Assembly: GCA_023634235.1 (NCBI GenBank)
Contig: JAMKCF010000134.1
Coordinates: 1-64,000, forward strand
DNA from: Pisaster brevispinus
Lineage: Eukaryota > Echinodermata > Asteroidea > Forcipulatida > Asteriidae
Reading direction: 5' to 3'
DNA length: 64,000 nucleotides
A model generated the notes under the pieces. The model made no database searches. It was not told the DNA's origin and was given only the letters and a program-made list of their open reading frames with translations. The position numbers were made by a program, and so were the translations under genes. Shown here one piece after another: positions 45,821 to 58,328 of the stretch. Every line of letters starts with the position of its first letter. Positions within the stretch are counted from its first letter, which is position 1.

Positions 45821-46021
45821 ACTGTACAAGTCTGGCATGTATCTGAACAGTTTGGGGATCCTTTGGTTCTCTCATTCATGAAGGAAATAAAATCACACTT
45901 TGGTACAGGTCCCAGTGTTCGAATATTGGCTGCCTTATGGAGACTGAAAACAAAAAGGTCTCCACAAAGGAGTTCTAAAGAGAGGGATTTTCCACAAGAA
46001 ATTTGTGTACAAAGTGTATGA
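45821..46021 (+). pseudogene. Exon-like open stretch, unknown protein
   Basis: After an AG at 45819-45820 there are 66 open codons containing VQVWHVSEQFGDPLVLSFMK and FGTGPSVRILAALWRLK, then TGA. There is no clear donor. Preceding sequence (45746-45815) also has an acceptor-like TTTTTTTTAG followed by a short Met-rich frame. Function unknown; grouped with the neighbouring relics by strand only. Confidence 0.25.
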
Positions 46022-46321
46022 TAGGATTTAAAGTACATGGACAAAGGAGAGAACAAAAGAAATGTCCACAATGTTGGACTATGGATGAGACTTACACAGT
46101 GTATAACAAATATATTGTTTAGTTGCTGAGAGTGAGGCTATGACTATCATGCTACAGTCAGCTGATCATTTGACTGTGGAGAAGCAGTAACAGCTTCAGA
46201 TGTAAAACATGGAGTGAGACTGAGATTTGTGCATCCTAAGGAAACTAAGGTATTCCAGAGACAGAGTCTTGTGAAGCTCTGGGATCATGTCACATTCACA
46301 TTTCTGTCAGACATTTTTTAG

Positions 46322-46480
46322 AGACTATTAGACACAAATATCTGCTTTGATATTGAAGAGTTTCTTTTGCACACTGTGCTGTTGGGTGCTTTCAAGTTGC
46401 CTGTAAACAATGCAGTGTGGGACAAGGGTTCTGAAGCTGATCTATGACGCCTGTGGCTGTATACCAATCTGACTGACTAA
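46322..46480 (+). pseudogene. Exon-like relic
   Basis: The acceptor ACATTTTTTAG precedes a frame RLLDTNICFDIEEFLLHTVL followed by LGAFKLPVNNAVWDKG, interrupted by TGA and then continuing RLWLYTNLTD before TAA. A TGG-to-TGA change would explain the break. Another damaged piece at about 46118-46200 reads AESEAMTIMLQSADHLTVEK before a stop. Confidence 0.25.
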
Positions 46481-46497
46481 AATAGGGCACAATTACA

Positions 46498-46780
46498 GGA
46501 CCCAATTTCTTAGCGCTGCTTAATGGTCAGCAAATTTTTGTGCTTACTTTAGCAAAAAAGTTTGCTTAAGCGTAAGCGTATTTCACAGGTTAGCATTAAA
46601 TTTAGGCAGCCATCTTGCGCGTTCACCATGGATTTGCATTGTTACGTCATTCATTTTCATACAGTAAGTACCGGCAGGTTAGCATGCCTTTTCATGTGAT
46701 TATGGTTAGCAGCCCTATGAAATGGAAATCGCACAGTAAGCACAAAATCAGCCTTTAAGCAGCTCTATGATTATGGGCCC
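46498..46780. mobile_element. Palindromic GGACCCAATTTC element, second locus
   Basis: It starts GGACCCAATTTCTTAGCGCTG and ends CAGCTCTATGATTATGGGCCC. The interior has GCTTAAG/CTTAAGC motifs. Confidence 0.65.
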
Positions 46781-46789
46781 TGGTTGGTA

Positions 46790-47600
46790 CTGTTCCACCT
46801 CAACATAAGTACCTAATTTGTTGTAACCCTTATGTGTGGTAGGTCCCCTGAGACCCTCAGATCCATTTAGGTCTGCCAGTGGTGAGTGGTAAACCCCTCC
46901 TGTAGTTATAACATTGTCATATTTCATGTCACCATAATTTTTTTGACATCTTAGTGACTTCTTTGCATGCCCAGTTGTTGCCTAAGATTATTTAAGCCTT
47001 AATTTGTCTTTATAATTAGTTTTTAATTAATTAGGGTCTAATTTTTGTTTAATTAATTTTTTGCTAATTTTGGTCTAATTAGAGGCAATTAAATCGTAAA
47101 CAATTTTGGGTTGAACAAAGAAAAATACTGAACCCCCCCCCCCCCCCCCCCCAATCTAAGATATGTGGAATGGACCTGTTTAGGATCTCCATGATGATGA
47201 AGTCCTTCGGGGCTTTTAAAGTGATAAAAAACAAGAAACATTTAAGTTTTACCATCAAACGCTGGTAGACCGCCACCCCCAAAGGTTTTAAAATGCCTAT
47301 AATAGACAAGTCTGAGTGACTTTTTCAATAAATTGCTTAATTGCTGTTGGGGATGTTGAAATTATGTTCCAATACATCAAAATAATGCAATCTAATTGTA
47401 CACCCTCTTTTGCAGAATTTCAGAAGAATTCAAAATAGTGAAAATGATGGGTTCTTATGAAGTGCTTTATCACACCCCTAGCGGCAAATTACAAAACACT
47501 CATTATTTGTGTTTCAACAGGATAAGCAGAGTTATGTCATGAACTATGATACCCATTTATGTAGCACTTTGTTATCAATGTTGCACCTTTTATTCCAATC
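46790..47600. other. No gene recognised; simple repeats
   Basis: TAATT-rich tract at 47022-47092 and a run of about 18 C at 47134-47152, which gives a poly-Gly frame on the minus strand that is not a gene. Confidence 0.5.
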
Positions 47601-47604
47601 ATAG

Positions 47605-47790
47605 GATGCTCATCTAGGACCTCTTTGCTACCATTCTGTTGAAAGATGACTCTCTCCACTGTCAGTCTTTTGAAAGCCAGCATTGGAATGAGGAGTGGGA
47701 TAAGGTGCTTGGGGTTAAACAGAGCTGGAGGAAAAGATAGAGAAGCTACTCCCCACATGGTAGAAACAGACAGAGAGAGTGAGTCCATAA
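47605..47790 (+). pseudogene. Coiled-coil exon relic
   Basis: An acceptor-like TTCCAATCATAG is followed by sequence with a LEEKIEKLL coiled-coil stretch in one frame (near 47725), broken by stops and frame changes. The minus-strand 83-codon frame over the same bases lacks any domain. Weak evidence. Confidence 0.2.
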
Positions 47791-48534
47791 ACAGTAAGTA
47801 GTTGGGAACCAGGCTAGTCTAGTTATGACTTGTCCTATCAATCACATCCATGGACCCTGGTTTGAATCACACCTCAGACCAGCCCCTCATGTGTGGATAG
47901 TGTTTTCAGTCACTCCCATATTATGTAGGCTTGAGGGTTTTCATTCCTCATCCAACACCGAGTAGACCTTTATAGCTACAGTGCTTTCATCTTTAAGGAG
48001 ACCTAGACAGATTTTGTAAAATATAAATCTGAGTTGCCTGAGAAGAACTTTTTACAAATGAATGAGTGTCATTGGCCTTTGCCTGTAACATGGAGCTGGA
48101 AACATAGACAGTGTGTTAACATCAGAGAATAGTTGTAAGACTTCACCACATGTCTAGTTTTACAGACAAACCACTGGATTGAAAAACTATCTAAAAATGT
48201 GCCTTGGGCAACACTTGAGATAAGTTAAAGACTTTAAAAAGGGAAAGAATAGGGAGACCAGACCCAGCTCCTGTGACATCTGAGTCAATTCAGGGTCTAT
48301 TCCCTGGACTTAACCCCAATGAAATTTAGTTGAATTTGTAATCCCAATGGCATCCCATCTACATTCCATGCTTGAATATTCAGTTTACGAACCCCAGGGT
48401 TCTCACTTGAAGCTACCCCCAAGCAGGGAGTTTTCCCCAGTTTTAGCTATAAACTTTAAGAGTTCAACCACATTTTTTATCAGCAAGTCAATGAAGTATG
48501 AGACCAGACATAGTTTGAACTATTTCATCAACAG

Positions 48535-48621
48535 ATTGAGATGATGGAAGAACAACTAGCTGAGATAAGAGGCTGACATGCTACCATGATGCAAGAAATA
48601 ACATTAATAGATGAGAAACAG
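48535..48621 (+). pseudogene. Coiled-coil exon with one in-frame stop
   Basis: Acceptor (TATTTCATCAACAG) and donor (AAACAG/GTAAGA) bound 29 codons in phase 0: IEMMEEQLAEIRG, TGA, HATMMQEITLIDEKQ. The phase and character match the exon at 45171-45278. The single TGA makes it a pseudogene piece unless it is a sequencing error. Confidence 0.35.
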
Positions 48622-48675
48622 GTAAGAGGTCAATTCTTATAGAGCTGGTAAATCTCTTGTCTTTGAAGAATAAGT

Positions 48676-48790
48676 CCTGATTGACCGAGTGGTCTGATGC
48701 ACTGGACTCAAGTTCTCATGATGTCAATATTCTGGATTACAAGTCCTGGTCATGGCGTTTATTGTTCTTGAGTCTTCAAAGGCTTTGTTC
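48676..48790 (+). mobile_element. SINE fragment (tRNA-derived)
   Basis: GACCGAGTGGTCTGATGCACTG followed by GGACTCAAGTTCT matches the A-box region and early body of the SINE at 51660. The B-box has decayed (ATTACAAGTCCTGG). Confidence 0.55.
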
Positions 48791-49004
48791 AAAGCTAGCT
48801 CATTTAGTTAAACTACAATCTGTCTCTATTACTCTATTTTTTAACAACCGTTTAATAAGTCCATTGAAATTCAGGGACATTAATTCCATTATTGCAATGT
48901 GAAACAGAGGTCATATCTTATTTTCAGGTTTTCTTTGTTGATTTGTTATATATATTTTACACATAATTTGGGATTGAACAAAGCAAAGGGACTAAGGATT
49001 TGAA

Positions 49005-49190
49005 ACAACGATCTCTCGTTAAATGTGCCAGTGCTCTAGCCACTGAGTTATCCAGCCCTATGGCTAGACCTCTGGTTCAAGAAACCGGTGCACTGCCAAC
49101 TGAGCTATCTAGCCCTTTGGCTAGACCTTCAGTTTAAATGACCGGTGCCCTTCCAATTGAGCTCTCTAGCCCTATGGCTAGATAACTCAG
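49005..49190 (-). repeat. Three tandem tRNA-like half-units
   Basis: On the minus strand a GGGCTAGATAGCTCAGTTGG-type 5' tRNA half (A-box) recurs three times at about 60-bp steps, each with G(T/C)GCACCGGT-like sequence. Only the innermost copy (about 49000-49070) has a B-box-like TGTTTCAAATCC. It resembles stacked SINE heads, not functional tRNAs. Confidence 0.55.
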
Positions 49191-49329
49191 TTTAGGACAT
49201 TTATATATGTTTTTATGCGGGCTATCATGGTTGTCTTTTTTTCTGGCTTGATTATCCAAATGATAAATCTTACAATCAATAGGATTGAAGTAAATTTTGT
49301 AAAGCTCCTCTTCCTTTTAAGCACGACTC

Positions 49330-50170
49330 GATAGCAAATCACAACATTATAGTGTCTTGCCTCAACATCACTCATCCAAATCACTACTAGTCCAAAAGGA
49401 ACACCCTAACCCAATCACAACATTATAGTTAAGTGTCATGCCTCAACATCACTCATCCAAGTCACTACTAGTCCAAGAGGAACACCCTAACCCAATCACA
49501 GCATTATAGTTAAGTGTCATGCCTCAACATCACTCATCCAAATCACTACTAGTCCAAAAGGAACACCCTAACCCAATCACAACATTATAGTTAAGTGTCA
49601 TGCCTCAACATCACTCATCCAAGTCACTACAAGTCCAAGAGGAACTACCTAACCAAATCACAACATTAAAGTTAAGTGTCATGCTTCAACATCACTCATC
49701 CAAATCACTACTAGTCCAAAAGGAACACCCTAACCCAATCACAACATTATAGTTAAGTGTCATGCCTCAACATCACTCATCCAAGTCACTATTAGTCCAA
49801 GAGGAACTACCTAACCAAATCACAACATTATAGTTAAGTGTCATGCTTCAACATCACTCATCCAAGTCACTACTAGTCCAAGAGGAACACCCTAACCCAA
49901 TCACAACATTATAGTTAAGTGTCATGCCTCAACATCACTCATCCAAGTCACTACTAGTCCAAGAGGAACACCCTAACCCAATCACAACATTATAGTTAAG
50001 TGTCATGCCTCAACATCACTCATCCAAGTCACTACTAGTCCAAGAGGAACACCCTAACCCAATCACAACATTATTGTTAAGTGTCATGCCTCAACATCAC
50101 TCATCCAAGTCACTACTAGTCCAAGAGGAACACCCTTATCCAATCACAACATTATAGTTACATGTAAGTG
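49330..50170. repeat. 81-bp minisatellite, about ten copies
   Basis: CATTATAG landmarks at 49421, 49502, 49583, 49745, 49826, 49907, 49988 and so on are 81 bp apart. Most monomers contain CACCCTAACCCAATC, CTACTAGTCCAAGAGG and GTCATGCCTCAACATCACTC. All six frames carry stops, so it is not coding. Confidence 0.95.
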
Positions 50171-50505
50171 TCATGCCTCTTGAGCAAAACAACTATCATT
50201 TAAGATTTTGAATACAACACCAATCTTCCCCATAAACTCCTAAAAGAGTCTAGGCTCTTATGTGAAAAGTATATCAAGTTAACTGATTCATTTATTCTGT
50301 AGCTTGATGTCTTATCATACTTTGAGATTAAAATCAGTTTCACTGAAGTGGGAAACAGAGAGGGGCCTAATTGAAATCAGACAACTGAAAGGTATTCCTT
50401 TCTTTGTAGGTAATTTGTCCAGAAATTAGTGACATACGCCTAGTTTTGCTGATTTTATTTCTTGCTAGCACAGAATGATATGGATAGACAGGACCTTGAG
50501 TTCAA

Positions 50506-50817
50506 TCTGACTCCACAGCTCTATTTCATAAAATTGCTTGTAAGCACAAAAAGTAGCTAAGCATGAAAAAAATGTTTTTACCAGATTAAGGTTACCAGCC
50601 TAAACACCTTGTCTCATGTACCATGTGGGACTTGTATCCTGCTCATTTCTGCTAAGCAGAAAACTATTAAGCACAATGTTCATTTTTGTTGGGCCCAACT
50701 CCACGCTGCTTCTTACTGTGGATTTCTGCACTTATGGCCACAAAAATCAGGCACTTCACAGGTTGCCATAAGCACAGAAGTCTGTTGTAAGCAGTGCAAT
50801 GAAATTGCACCTGGGTC
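50506..50817. mobile_element. Palindromic GCTTAAG-type element, diverged
   Basis: It begins near ACAGCTCTATTTCATAAAATTG and ends GCAATGAAATTGCACCTGGGTC, with GCTAAGC/GTAAGCA interior motifs and a central GGGCCCAA. It is related to 46498-46780. Confidence 0.5.
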
Positions 50818-51059
50818 TCAAAAATCCCAAAAGGACTTTGCAAATGTTCAGATATTTAATGAAACAGACTCTTGCTAGTAGATAGGGGTTTTGGATGGCA
50901 TGCTATTACCCTGGATTGGTATTTAGCCGTGTGTAGGTTCTATCGTGATTAGTTGACCAGAGAAAGAGTTGCACCCTTCCCATTGAAGGAAATTACAAGC
51001 CAAAAATACCATGTAATTTATAATGATTTCGTTACTAATTGTGATACAATTTGTCAAGC

Positions 51060-51180
51060 AATATTTTCTGCTCATACAACTCTAGAATTGGACCATAGGG
51101 GGCGGCTCAAAGAAATGTAATTGGAGGGGTCTAGGGGCAAAGCCCCAGTGGGGGTCCAGTTGGCAAAGTCCCAGGCGTTT
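51060..51180. repeat. G-rich GGGGTC/CAAAGCCCC repeat
   Basis: Short tandem inverse units: GGTCTAGGGGCAAAGCCCC, then GGGGGTCCAGTTGGCAAAGTCCC. Confidence 0.5.
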
Positions 51181-51659
51181 TGTGGGATGAAAAGTCTAGT
51201 ATCTGTATGCCTAAAAACTGAAATCAATATCAATTTTTTACTGGAAATATTACTGTAACATCAACTTGTTCAAAAAAAGCTGACCCCCATAAATCAACCA
51301 GACTGAGTATATCTATGTATGTAACCTTGCCAAGGTCCTACCGATAATCCTTTGTGTTGCAAAAGTGATGTCATATAATAATCACCAATATCAGATTACC
51401 ATAAAAAAATTCAAGTTAAACATTAAACCTGGGCATAAGTTTGATGTGTGATTTTGAAAAAGTAGGAATTCAGGCCTTTTTAATTCATGCACACATAGCC
51501 GACTTAATAAGAATTGTGGAAAGGAAGCAATACATGATGACAAGGGTTTGGATCTGGTCAGTGCATTGTCTGTTTTCATGCATATTTGTTAAAAACATTG
51601 TGGTATAAAAAACCCAGTTATATTCAGTGTTTCTCAAATTAAAGTGTAGTAGTATCTTA

Positions 51660-51970
51660 GAGTGTCATGGCCGAGTGGTTTAGAGCATTGAGTAAAAGTT
51701 CTGGTGGTTAACTCATCGTGGTTAACTCAGTGTGTGGGTTCGAATCCCAGTCAAGACATTTATGTCCTGAAGCAAGATGCTTTACTGGTATTCTCTTGAC
51801 CCAGTGGTAAAAATGGGTACCTGCGAGGGTAGAGGTTGATATTGTCTTTGAAAAAGTCTTCGGAGCGACACGACAGCCCAAAAGGCTGTATACTTCCCAG
51901 GGAGCTAAAAAAGATTAAAGGAATGTTATTGGCCCAATTTCAGGGGCAGTAATTTAAAGCTTATTGATAC
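51660..51970 (+). mobile_element. tRNA-derived SINE, full-length-looking
   Basis: An A-box TGGCCGAGTGG (51668-51678) and B-box GGTTCGAATCC (51737-51747) form a Ser/Leu-type tRNA head. The body includes GAAGCAAGATGCTTTAC, AAAATGGGTACCTGCGAGGG and TAGAGGTTGATATTGT. This body type is shared with the other SINE pieces in the window. Confidence 0.8.
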
Positions 51971-52934
51971 ATTAATGTAAAGTGCTAAGTTTAAGATTTT
52001 GTTTATATTATTCTTATCATTATCTTTACACTTGTCCGGCAATCCATTGAAAAGGGGGAAAAACATTTGAAATGCCAGAACAAATTGCAATATATTTTAT
52101 CCTAGAAAAATTTGCACATTGGATTGAAATGCTAATGTTATTGTTGCAAATGAGATATATAAAAGGAATTTCTACACAAAGCAAAAATTGAAAATGGCAA
52201 AATAGATGAAAAAACAACATCCTGCCATTGGGCAAAAAGCAAAAACTACACACACTTGTGAGCTTCTCCTTTCCCTCTGCCCCACTTCTTTTTTATTTAT
52301 TTATTTTTTTTGGTGGGGGACTTGGCGGATGGGAGCGGGGAGGAGATATATCAATTCCCTGAGCCCTTCATGTACTGAGGAATGAACTTCTTGCAGTTGC
52401 AAGTATTAGTTTTTTTTTTAAATATTGTATTTTTTAACTAACCTTTTATTTTATTAATGCTTACCAATGTTCACAGGACGGCAGACTTACTGATTATGTC
52501 AAGAATGATTATAAAATATTTTAAAACCAATTAAGGCCTATAATTTGAAGTTTCTCTACGTGTTATAGACTTCTCATGGATGTTGTTTCTATTGTAAAGC
52601 CATTATATTTTTTGCAAGAAACACTTACAGTGGTGCGTCACAAATTATGATGTCAAAAAAGCGCAGTTGTTTAATGTCAACTTACTTAATGTGGTTTATA
52701 GATAGGTTAATCACTAATAAGCAACTTAAAAACTATTTGTGTTATGGTAAAGTTTTTTAGGGTAAATGTAATTAGTTCATTAATAGTAAAAAAAGGTACA
52801 GATTGAGTATCGGAGGCTGACACGGAATTAACTCCTTTGACTCTTGCCAGACCCGTTCAATTCATATTTTTAATGATCAAGTATTTCTACTCATTTAATT
52901 ACCTGTAATGATATTTTGTATTAAACCAAACTTC
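51971..52934. other. No feature recognised
   Basis: AT-rich sequence with a T-rich patch near 52285-52310. A 75-codon minus-strand frame at 52026-52253 has no domain. Confidence 0.5.
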
Positions 52935-53215
52935 GGAAAGCCAAAGAGATACCATCACTTGATGATATGTTTCTTGTAAACTAAAGGATCGGAATGAATG
53001 TACTATTCCAATATCTAACGATATACCCTCCCTTTATGATATGATTCTTGATAACTAGAGGATTAGAATGAATGGACTCTTCCAAAACTAATGATTAACC
53101 ATCCATTTATGTTATGTTTCTTGAAAACGAGATGTTTGGATTCTTCCAAGAAAAAACAATGATCCCATCCCTTGATGATTAGTTCTAGAAAACTTGGCAA
53201 GGGGAATAATGTAGT
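52935..53215. repeat. Degenerate tandem repeat, about 80 bp, three to four copies
   Basis: Recurring GATGATATGTTTCTTG, AAACTA(A/G)AGGAT and GAATGAATG.ACT.TTCCA at about 80-bp steps. A lone related monomer is at 42955. Confidence 0.75.
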
Positions 53216-54891
53216 TTTCCCTCTACAAAAAAGCTTGTGTACCAAAGTCTAAGTAAGATGTATACACAATGGAAAGACATGTTCATATTATCAATGAACA
53301 AATTGAGGGTGTAAAGTAATTAATTGCTGGTTTTGCTGAATTATTGAGTGTTATTTTAAAAGTATTGAATAAGTGTGTGTACACGATTAGAGTAAGAATT
53401 TTTATGTATGGCACTTTTTGTAAAAAGATCCCTTTCTGACACTGAGTAATGGTTTCCGACTTGAGCTTTGGCTGGTTCCTAATCTTAAATAAGAAGATGG
53501 ATCTCATGTTTATGAACATCTATGAGAAATTATAGTCAGGGCTGTGGTTTGGGAAGGTTCTTGATTGGACATAACGTTTACTGATAGGTTTCATGGGAGA
53601 CATGGAAGGAAACAACACTGGTGTTAATAAATATGTTTGTACATGCTGCACATTTTTAATCAATTCTACTACATTTATAATGTTGCTGTTACTAGCACGC
53701 TATCAATATATAATTTAAGTAAAGTTTAAAGCTTTTCATCCTGATGCAACCGTTTTATTTTTCTTTGATTCAAACCAGAAAAAACAAAAACAAGGCAAAC
53801 AAGACTATATAAAATCGGCAACAGTACTGTCATTGTCACTGTGGGCGTTGGGGACCCGACTGTTGCAGCAAAGTCAATTATTTCAAGATGTATGTATAAA
53901 CATTCTCATGTTGGTCTTAATTTAAACGAAAATAATAAAAAAATTGTTTACAGTTTTGTATCTTTACAGACTTTCGGGAAGTAGCATGAAATTAATGCTG
54001 TGCCGAGATGATCAAAGTAATAATAAATAAGAATCGCAAGTTATTCAACCCCTATGGCTATGTTCTGTTAATCAGTATTGCCAAACCTTGCATGTCACTT
54101 AATTCCGATTTTATCTATGGTTGTTGATTAAAATAAAATGGTTAATTATAGTAGGGTTTTTTTAGTATTCAATTTTTTGGGGGGCTTATTAAAATATGAA
54201 TTAAAATTTAAAAACATTTGTTGAGCAATGAGGGAACAAAATGTTTCTGTTGAGTTTTAACATTTCAATTGTTCCAAGAGCATTGAATATAATTCATATC
54301 AAGACAACTTGGATAAGAGATTGAACTGTACGTTATCGATGACTTGATTCCAAAACTAAGTCAGCTTGTTTTCCTGTCTTATTAACCTGGTCGAGTCTGG
54401 AAGTAAACATTTTCTGCAACCCTATAATAGTCAGAATGAGAAATGTCATTGTGGAGACTACTAGATGACGTTGGAGAGAGTGTATGGGTGAAAAAAGAAG
54501 CTAAACAAATCGGCTGCCATTGACATTTTGCTAATCAATATTGCAAACTAAAATACACACAATCCACCAGTAAATTTCGCGAAATAAAAATCGTTTTAAT
54601 ATTTTTGTAAGGTTCAAATTCATATTCTTATTTAAATGAAACTAAAAACACATGAACAAGGGAAATGGGTTTCTATAGTATTGTAACATTGTAACATTCT
54701 AGCAAGTTGGCCATTGCCACGAATGGAATGTAAACAAACCAATACTAATAGCAAACATGCTCGAAAGTACCATATGCACCGGTTAATAGCCTGGCCCTTA
54801 TATATAGCATATTTAAAGCATTGCTCGTCACCCATGTTAACTACTACCTGGGGGAAGGTAGGAAATCTGCCTGGACCACTACTTTCGCTTA
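53216..54891. other. No gene recognised
   Basis: AT-rich; frames of 60-93 codons overlap on opposite strands (54632-54938) without a domain. Confidence 0.5.
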
Positions 54892-55110
54892 GTGGATCGA
54901 GGGGACATCTCATTATTAACTTCAGTGCCGTGGAGTAACAACACCGCTAAAGACCCATCGATCGATGCAAAAGACCGGCCGATGTATTGGTCAGATTACT
55001 TGCCTCTTTGGCGTTCCATAAAAGCTAAGGCTTGTTTTGTGCAGGAGTCATGGGGGAATTCCCTGAGTCCAGCTGCCGACCAGTGTCAAGTGGAACTAAA
55101 CGATAGCAGG
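54892..55110 (+). CDS. Candidate first exon, unknown protein (weak)
   Basis: An ATG frame starting MDRGDISLLTSVPWSNNTAK runs to a donor-like GATAGCAG/GTAAAC at 55111. The stretch is richer in CG dinucleotides (ATCGATCG, GACCGGCCG) than most of the window. No domain, and no following exon is identified. Listed as a lead only. Confidence 0.18.
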
Positions 55111-58100
55111 TAAACAACCTTTCCCTGGCCACTCAAACTTTAAATTATGTTTCTCAAGCGTATTCTCTTAGAGGTCAAGGAAATGGGATTACAGCTAAAT
55201 TCATGCGCTGAGTAATTTAGAAAAATCTGATTGATCAGATAGTTGCATCAGACTGGTAGGTTTAGGCACTAGAGGGGTAATGTACGATTGCTAAAAATTG
55301 ATGTTCGTATAGCGAGCGTGACAATAGGGACTGTAAGCGTATTTTTTTTTCCCAGGATGAACGTGGGCAATTAACAAATGGGCGTCGTTCACTTTACATT
55401 TCCCCTTGCACATGCGTACTTGGACGTAATAGTTGTGGGTTGAAATACCATTTGGCGCTCGATATTGGGCATGGTGGCACCCCCCCCCCCACCCCCATTG
55501 TGTCTCATTGTGTGCTTGGAATCTCAGGCATTCTTCAGAGGATTTTAGGGGGGTACTTTTGTACAAGAGGAAAATAGTGTGTTAAAGCATTGAGAAATAA
55601 ACTAGTTTATTGCTCCATGGTTAAAGTATGGGCATGTTGGGGGGGGGGGGGTCCTCTGCCCCATATCGGGCATGGTATATGAAATGACACTCGTGTGTAT
55701 TGGTATGTGCCATGTGCATGTACTGTACATTGTTTACAAAAATGCGTTGCGGCTTGCTGAGTCTTGATTGCCCAATAAAATATTTTGGGATAGGGTTGGG
55801 AAGGGGAGGGAGGGCAAGTAAGAAAATAGACCGACGGTCATAATGAAAGAAGAAACCCATTAAATGAAATTAGAAATGGTCCTAAATGTTTGTGATGTAA
55901 GTACACTGCAGTACAGATACCAGAAAGGTCCTATATGGAAGCCGGTAAGGGGCCTCTATTCGTGGTTTACGCGTTTCGACCGTAAACTCCGGTAGAAATA
56001 ACCCCAAATCGCGGCTCCTGAATACCTGACTATCACCGAGTAACGTTTAGTTTTTTATTTTATTACTATAATATTTGTTTTTAATTCAAGTTGTATATTT
56101 AATTTAAACAATATCATCGACGACAAAGAGAGGCACACTCGCAAACTAATTAATCAACGGGGAAAGTATTATGATAACTATTTTAATCGCGGCAAATTTA
56201 AAATAAATGTGATTGTATCCATTGGAAAAAATAAAAATTTAGACGTGCACTACGTCAAGCAATATATCCGACAAGTAGTTTAAACCCACAAGAATTAATA
56301 TCTAAAACTGTTTTTAAAATGTCTTAAGTTGCTTCATCGTGACAGGTTTCCATCACCAAGTCGAGGCTGAGAGGGAACAATCTGCCCTTGAGAGAGGCTT
56401 ACAATGAGTCCGGGCAGAGAGACGAAAAAAAGCACCGGAAACTAAATCAAATGTTATTTGAAGCTAATACCAGCCAAATAACTTACATATAAAACCACTG
56501 AAATAATCATTCTTACTTCGACCAATATTTAAAGCAACAAGACGAGTGTCGTACTGTCGTTACTGATACTGAACTTCAAGTCTATTTGGTAGAGAAATTT
56601 GCTAACTTACATTTACCTGTTATTGTTTTGAGCTCGATTTGTTCAATTATAATGGGGGGTCGGGTCGGCTGGGTGGAATCAAACCATACCTTCACCCACA
56701 GCCAGTATCCGAAATTCATTAAGTTGATTCTCGGGCAGAAAAACAAATAATTATGTTGATGTCTCTTCTAAAAATTCCGTACTTTTATCGTGACCGTTAA
56801 ACTAACAGAGCGCCCTCTCCGGGCTTAGTTTTAGCCGGAATTAGCCGTTGTTACAGTGTACAAGACGTTGATGGAGTCCCATGAGTTTTTATGTGATTTG
56901 CATTTTCTTTGAACGTAAAAAATATACATCTACGTGTTCTTGCCATCTAGCTCATGTTAACCAAGGCCTATACACAGATCCGGCTCTTTACAGTGTGAAA
57001 CGTTTGTGTTTCTGAGGGTCACCCCCCCCCCCACCCTTCGCCCCTAACGATAAATGAATTCAACTCTACGACTTTAGAGTGAAAAGCAAATCTTCTTTCT
57101 TTATTGGCGGAAAAATCCCCGCTCTTAGAAAGTGCGTCTTCGTAATAAAAGTCTTGAAAGGATTCTACATTTGGAGCGCTTTTCCAAGAGCTAGTAAGTC
57201 ATTTTGTTTAATTTTTTTTCTGTTTCTCGTTTGAAATCATGCTTAACTCAGTTCAGTGATATGCATTTTCCATGTGCTGTTGGAGACGGAGAACAGCTGC
57301 CTAATCAGTGATAGGCAGAACTAGCAGGGCAAAGGCAAATTTATGGGGGGGGGGGGTGATAGGTAGCGAGCCATTCATTTGTGCATTTCTTCGCTCTCTT
57401 ATTTAGAGGATGGGGGGAGGGGCTGTGGGTGGCTGCCGACACCGGTCACGACACTGGAAACGAGTAGCTATTGTTGTTGTATTAATTGTTTTATAATAAA
57501 TATAGGCCTATTACAGTTCATTCTGTTAGGATTTACACATCTGTTATTTCATATGCTTTCTTGACCCTACGAGCACCTTGTAATGTCAGCTATCCCTCAA
57601 GACTATTCATTACTTCTTGCACGATTCTCCTTCTTTTTTATAATACAGCCCCCAACAAATGGCCCTACAGGGGGGGGGGAGTGAACGTCGCCCGACCTTG
57701 TCGAAATGGTAACATGTTTCAATAAATTAAACTGGTGGTAAACACAATTAAGGAAATAGTTTTAATAATCAATAAAACGTTATTTGCCTAAAAATAGTAA
57801 GTGGCCTGACGTTCAGTCGGTACAAATACACAGGCGCAGAGTTCAGCCTGAAAACCCGTACATAATAATATCGTATAACAGCCGTCTGCAAACTTTCTTG
57901 TGCTTGTCACGTGCGTGTGCTGTCAAATGTTTTTCATACGGCTGTTTGCTGCCTTTGCAAAAATATACCAAACAAACTGGTACTCCGTGCGCATAAACGC
58001 TGGTCCCGGACAACAGTTGGTTAGTTTTGTACACATCCTAATGCAGCATAACACGGTGTGCATGGCAGCCGAGTGACGGTAAGAATTGATCTCTTTTTAC

Positions 58101-58259
58101 CATTTTTTAGGTTGCAAAATGATTTTTCTGGACACACGCCAAGCTAAATAAGAGTAAAAAGAACACGTAGAGCCTAATTTTTGCGAACTCTGGTGTCTAA
58201 AAAGAACGGTAGGTGCATAAACGTGAAGGGCAAAAAGTTTCGAATAGGATTTTTTACAA
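55111..58259. other. No supported gene; several G or C runs
   Basis: Homopolymer runs of nine or more G or C occur near 55480, 55640, 57021, 57345 and 57671. Sequence at 55930-56030 and 56760-56870 is relatively CG-rich. Frames across the homopolymers are artefacts. Confidence 0.45.
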
Positions 58260-58328
58260 TGACCTATGACTTGTGAGGTTCGTGGAGACGATAGCGGAAT
58301 GAACCTCGAACTAAACTAGCTAGTATGT
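58260..58328 (+). repeat. Segmental duplicate B, start
   Basis: CAATGACCTATGAC..GGAGACGATAGCGGAATGAACCTCG matches 1680-1728 in copy A. It ends in AGCTAGTATGT, the left target duplication of the next element. Confidence 0.75.

Noticed and set aside
49330..50170. CRISPR-like regular repeats
   Set aside because: The units are contiguous 81-bp repeats with no variable spacers, and the DNA is eukaryotic.
54632..54938. Overlapping 93-codon (minus) and 74-codon (plus) frames
   Set aside because: They lie on opposite strands of the same bases, and neither has a domain or splice context.
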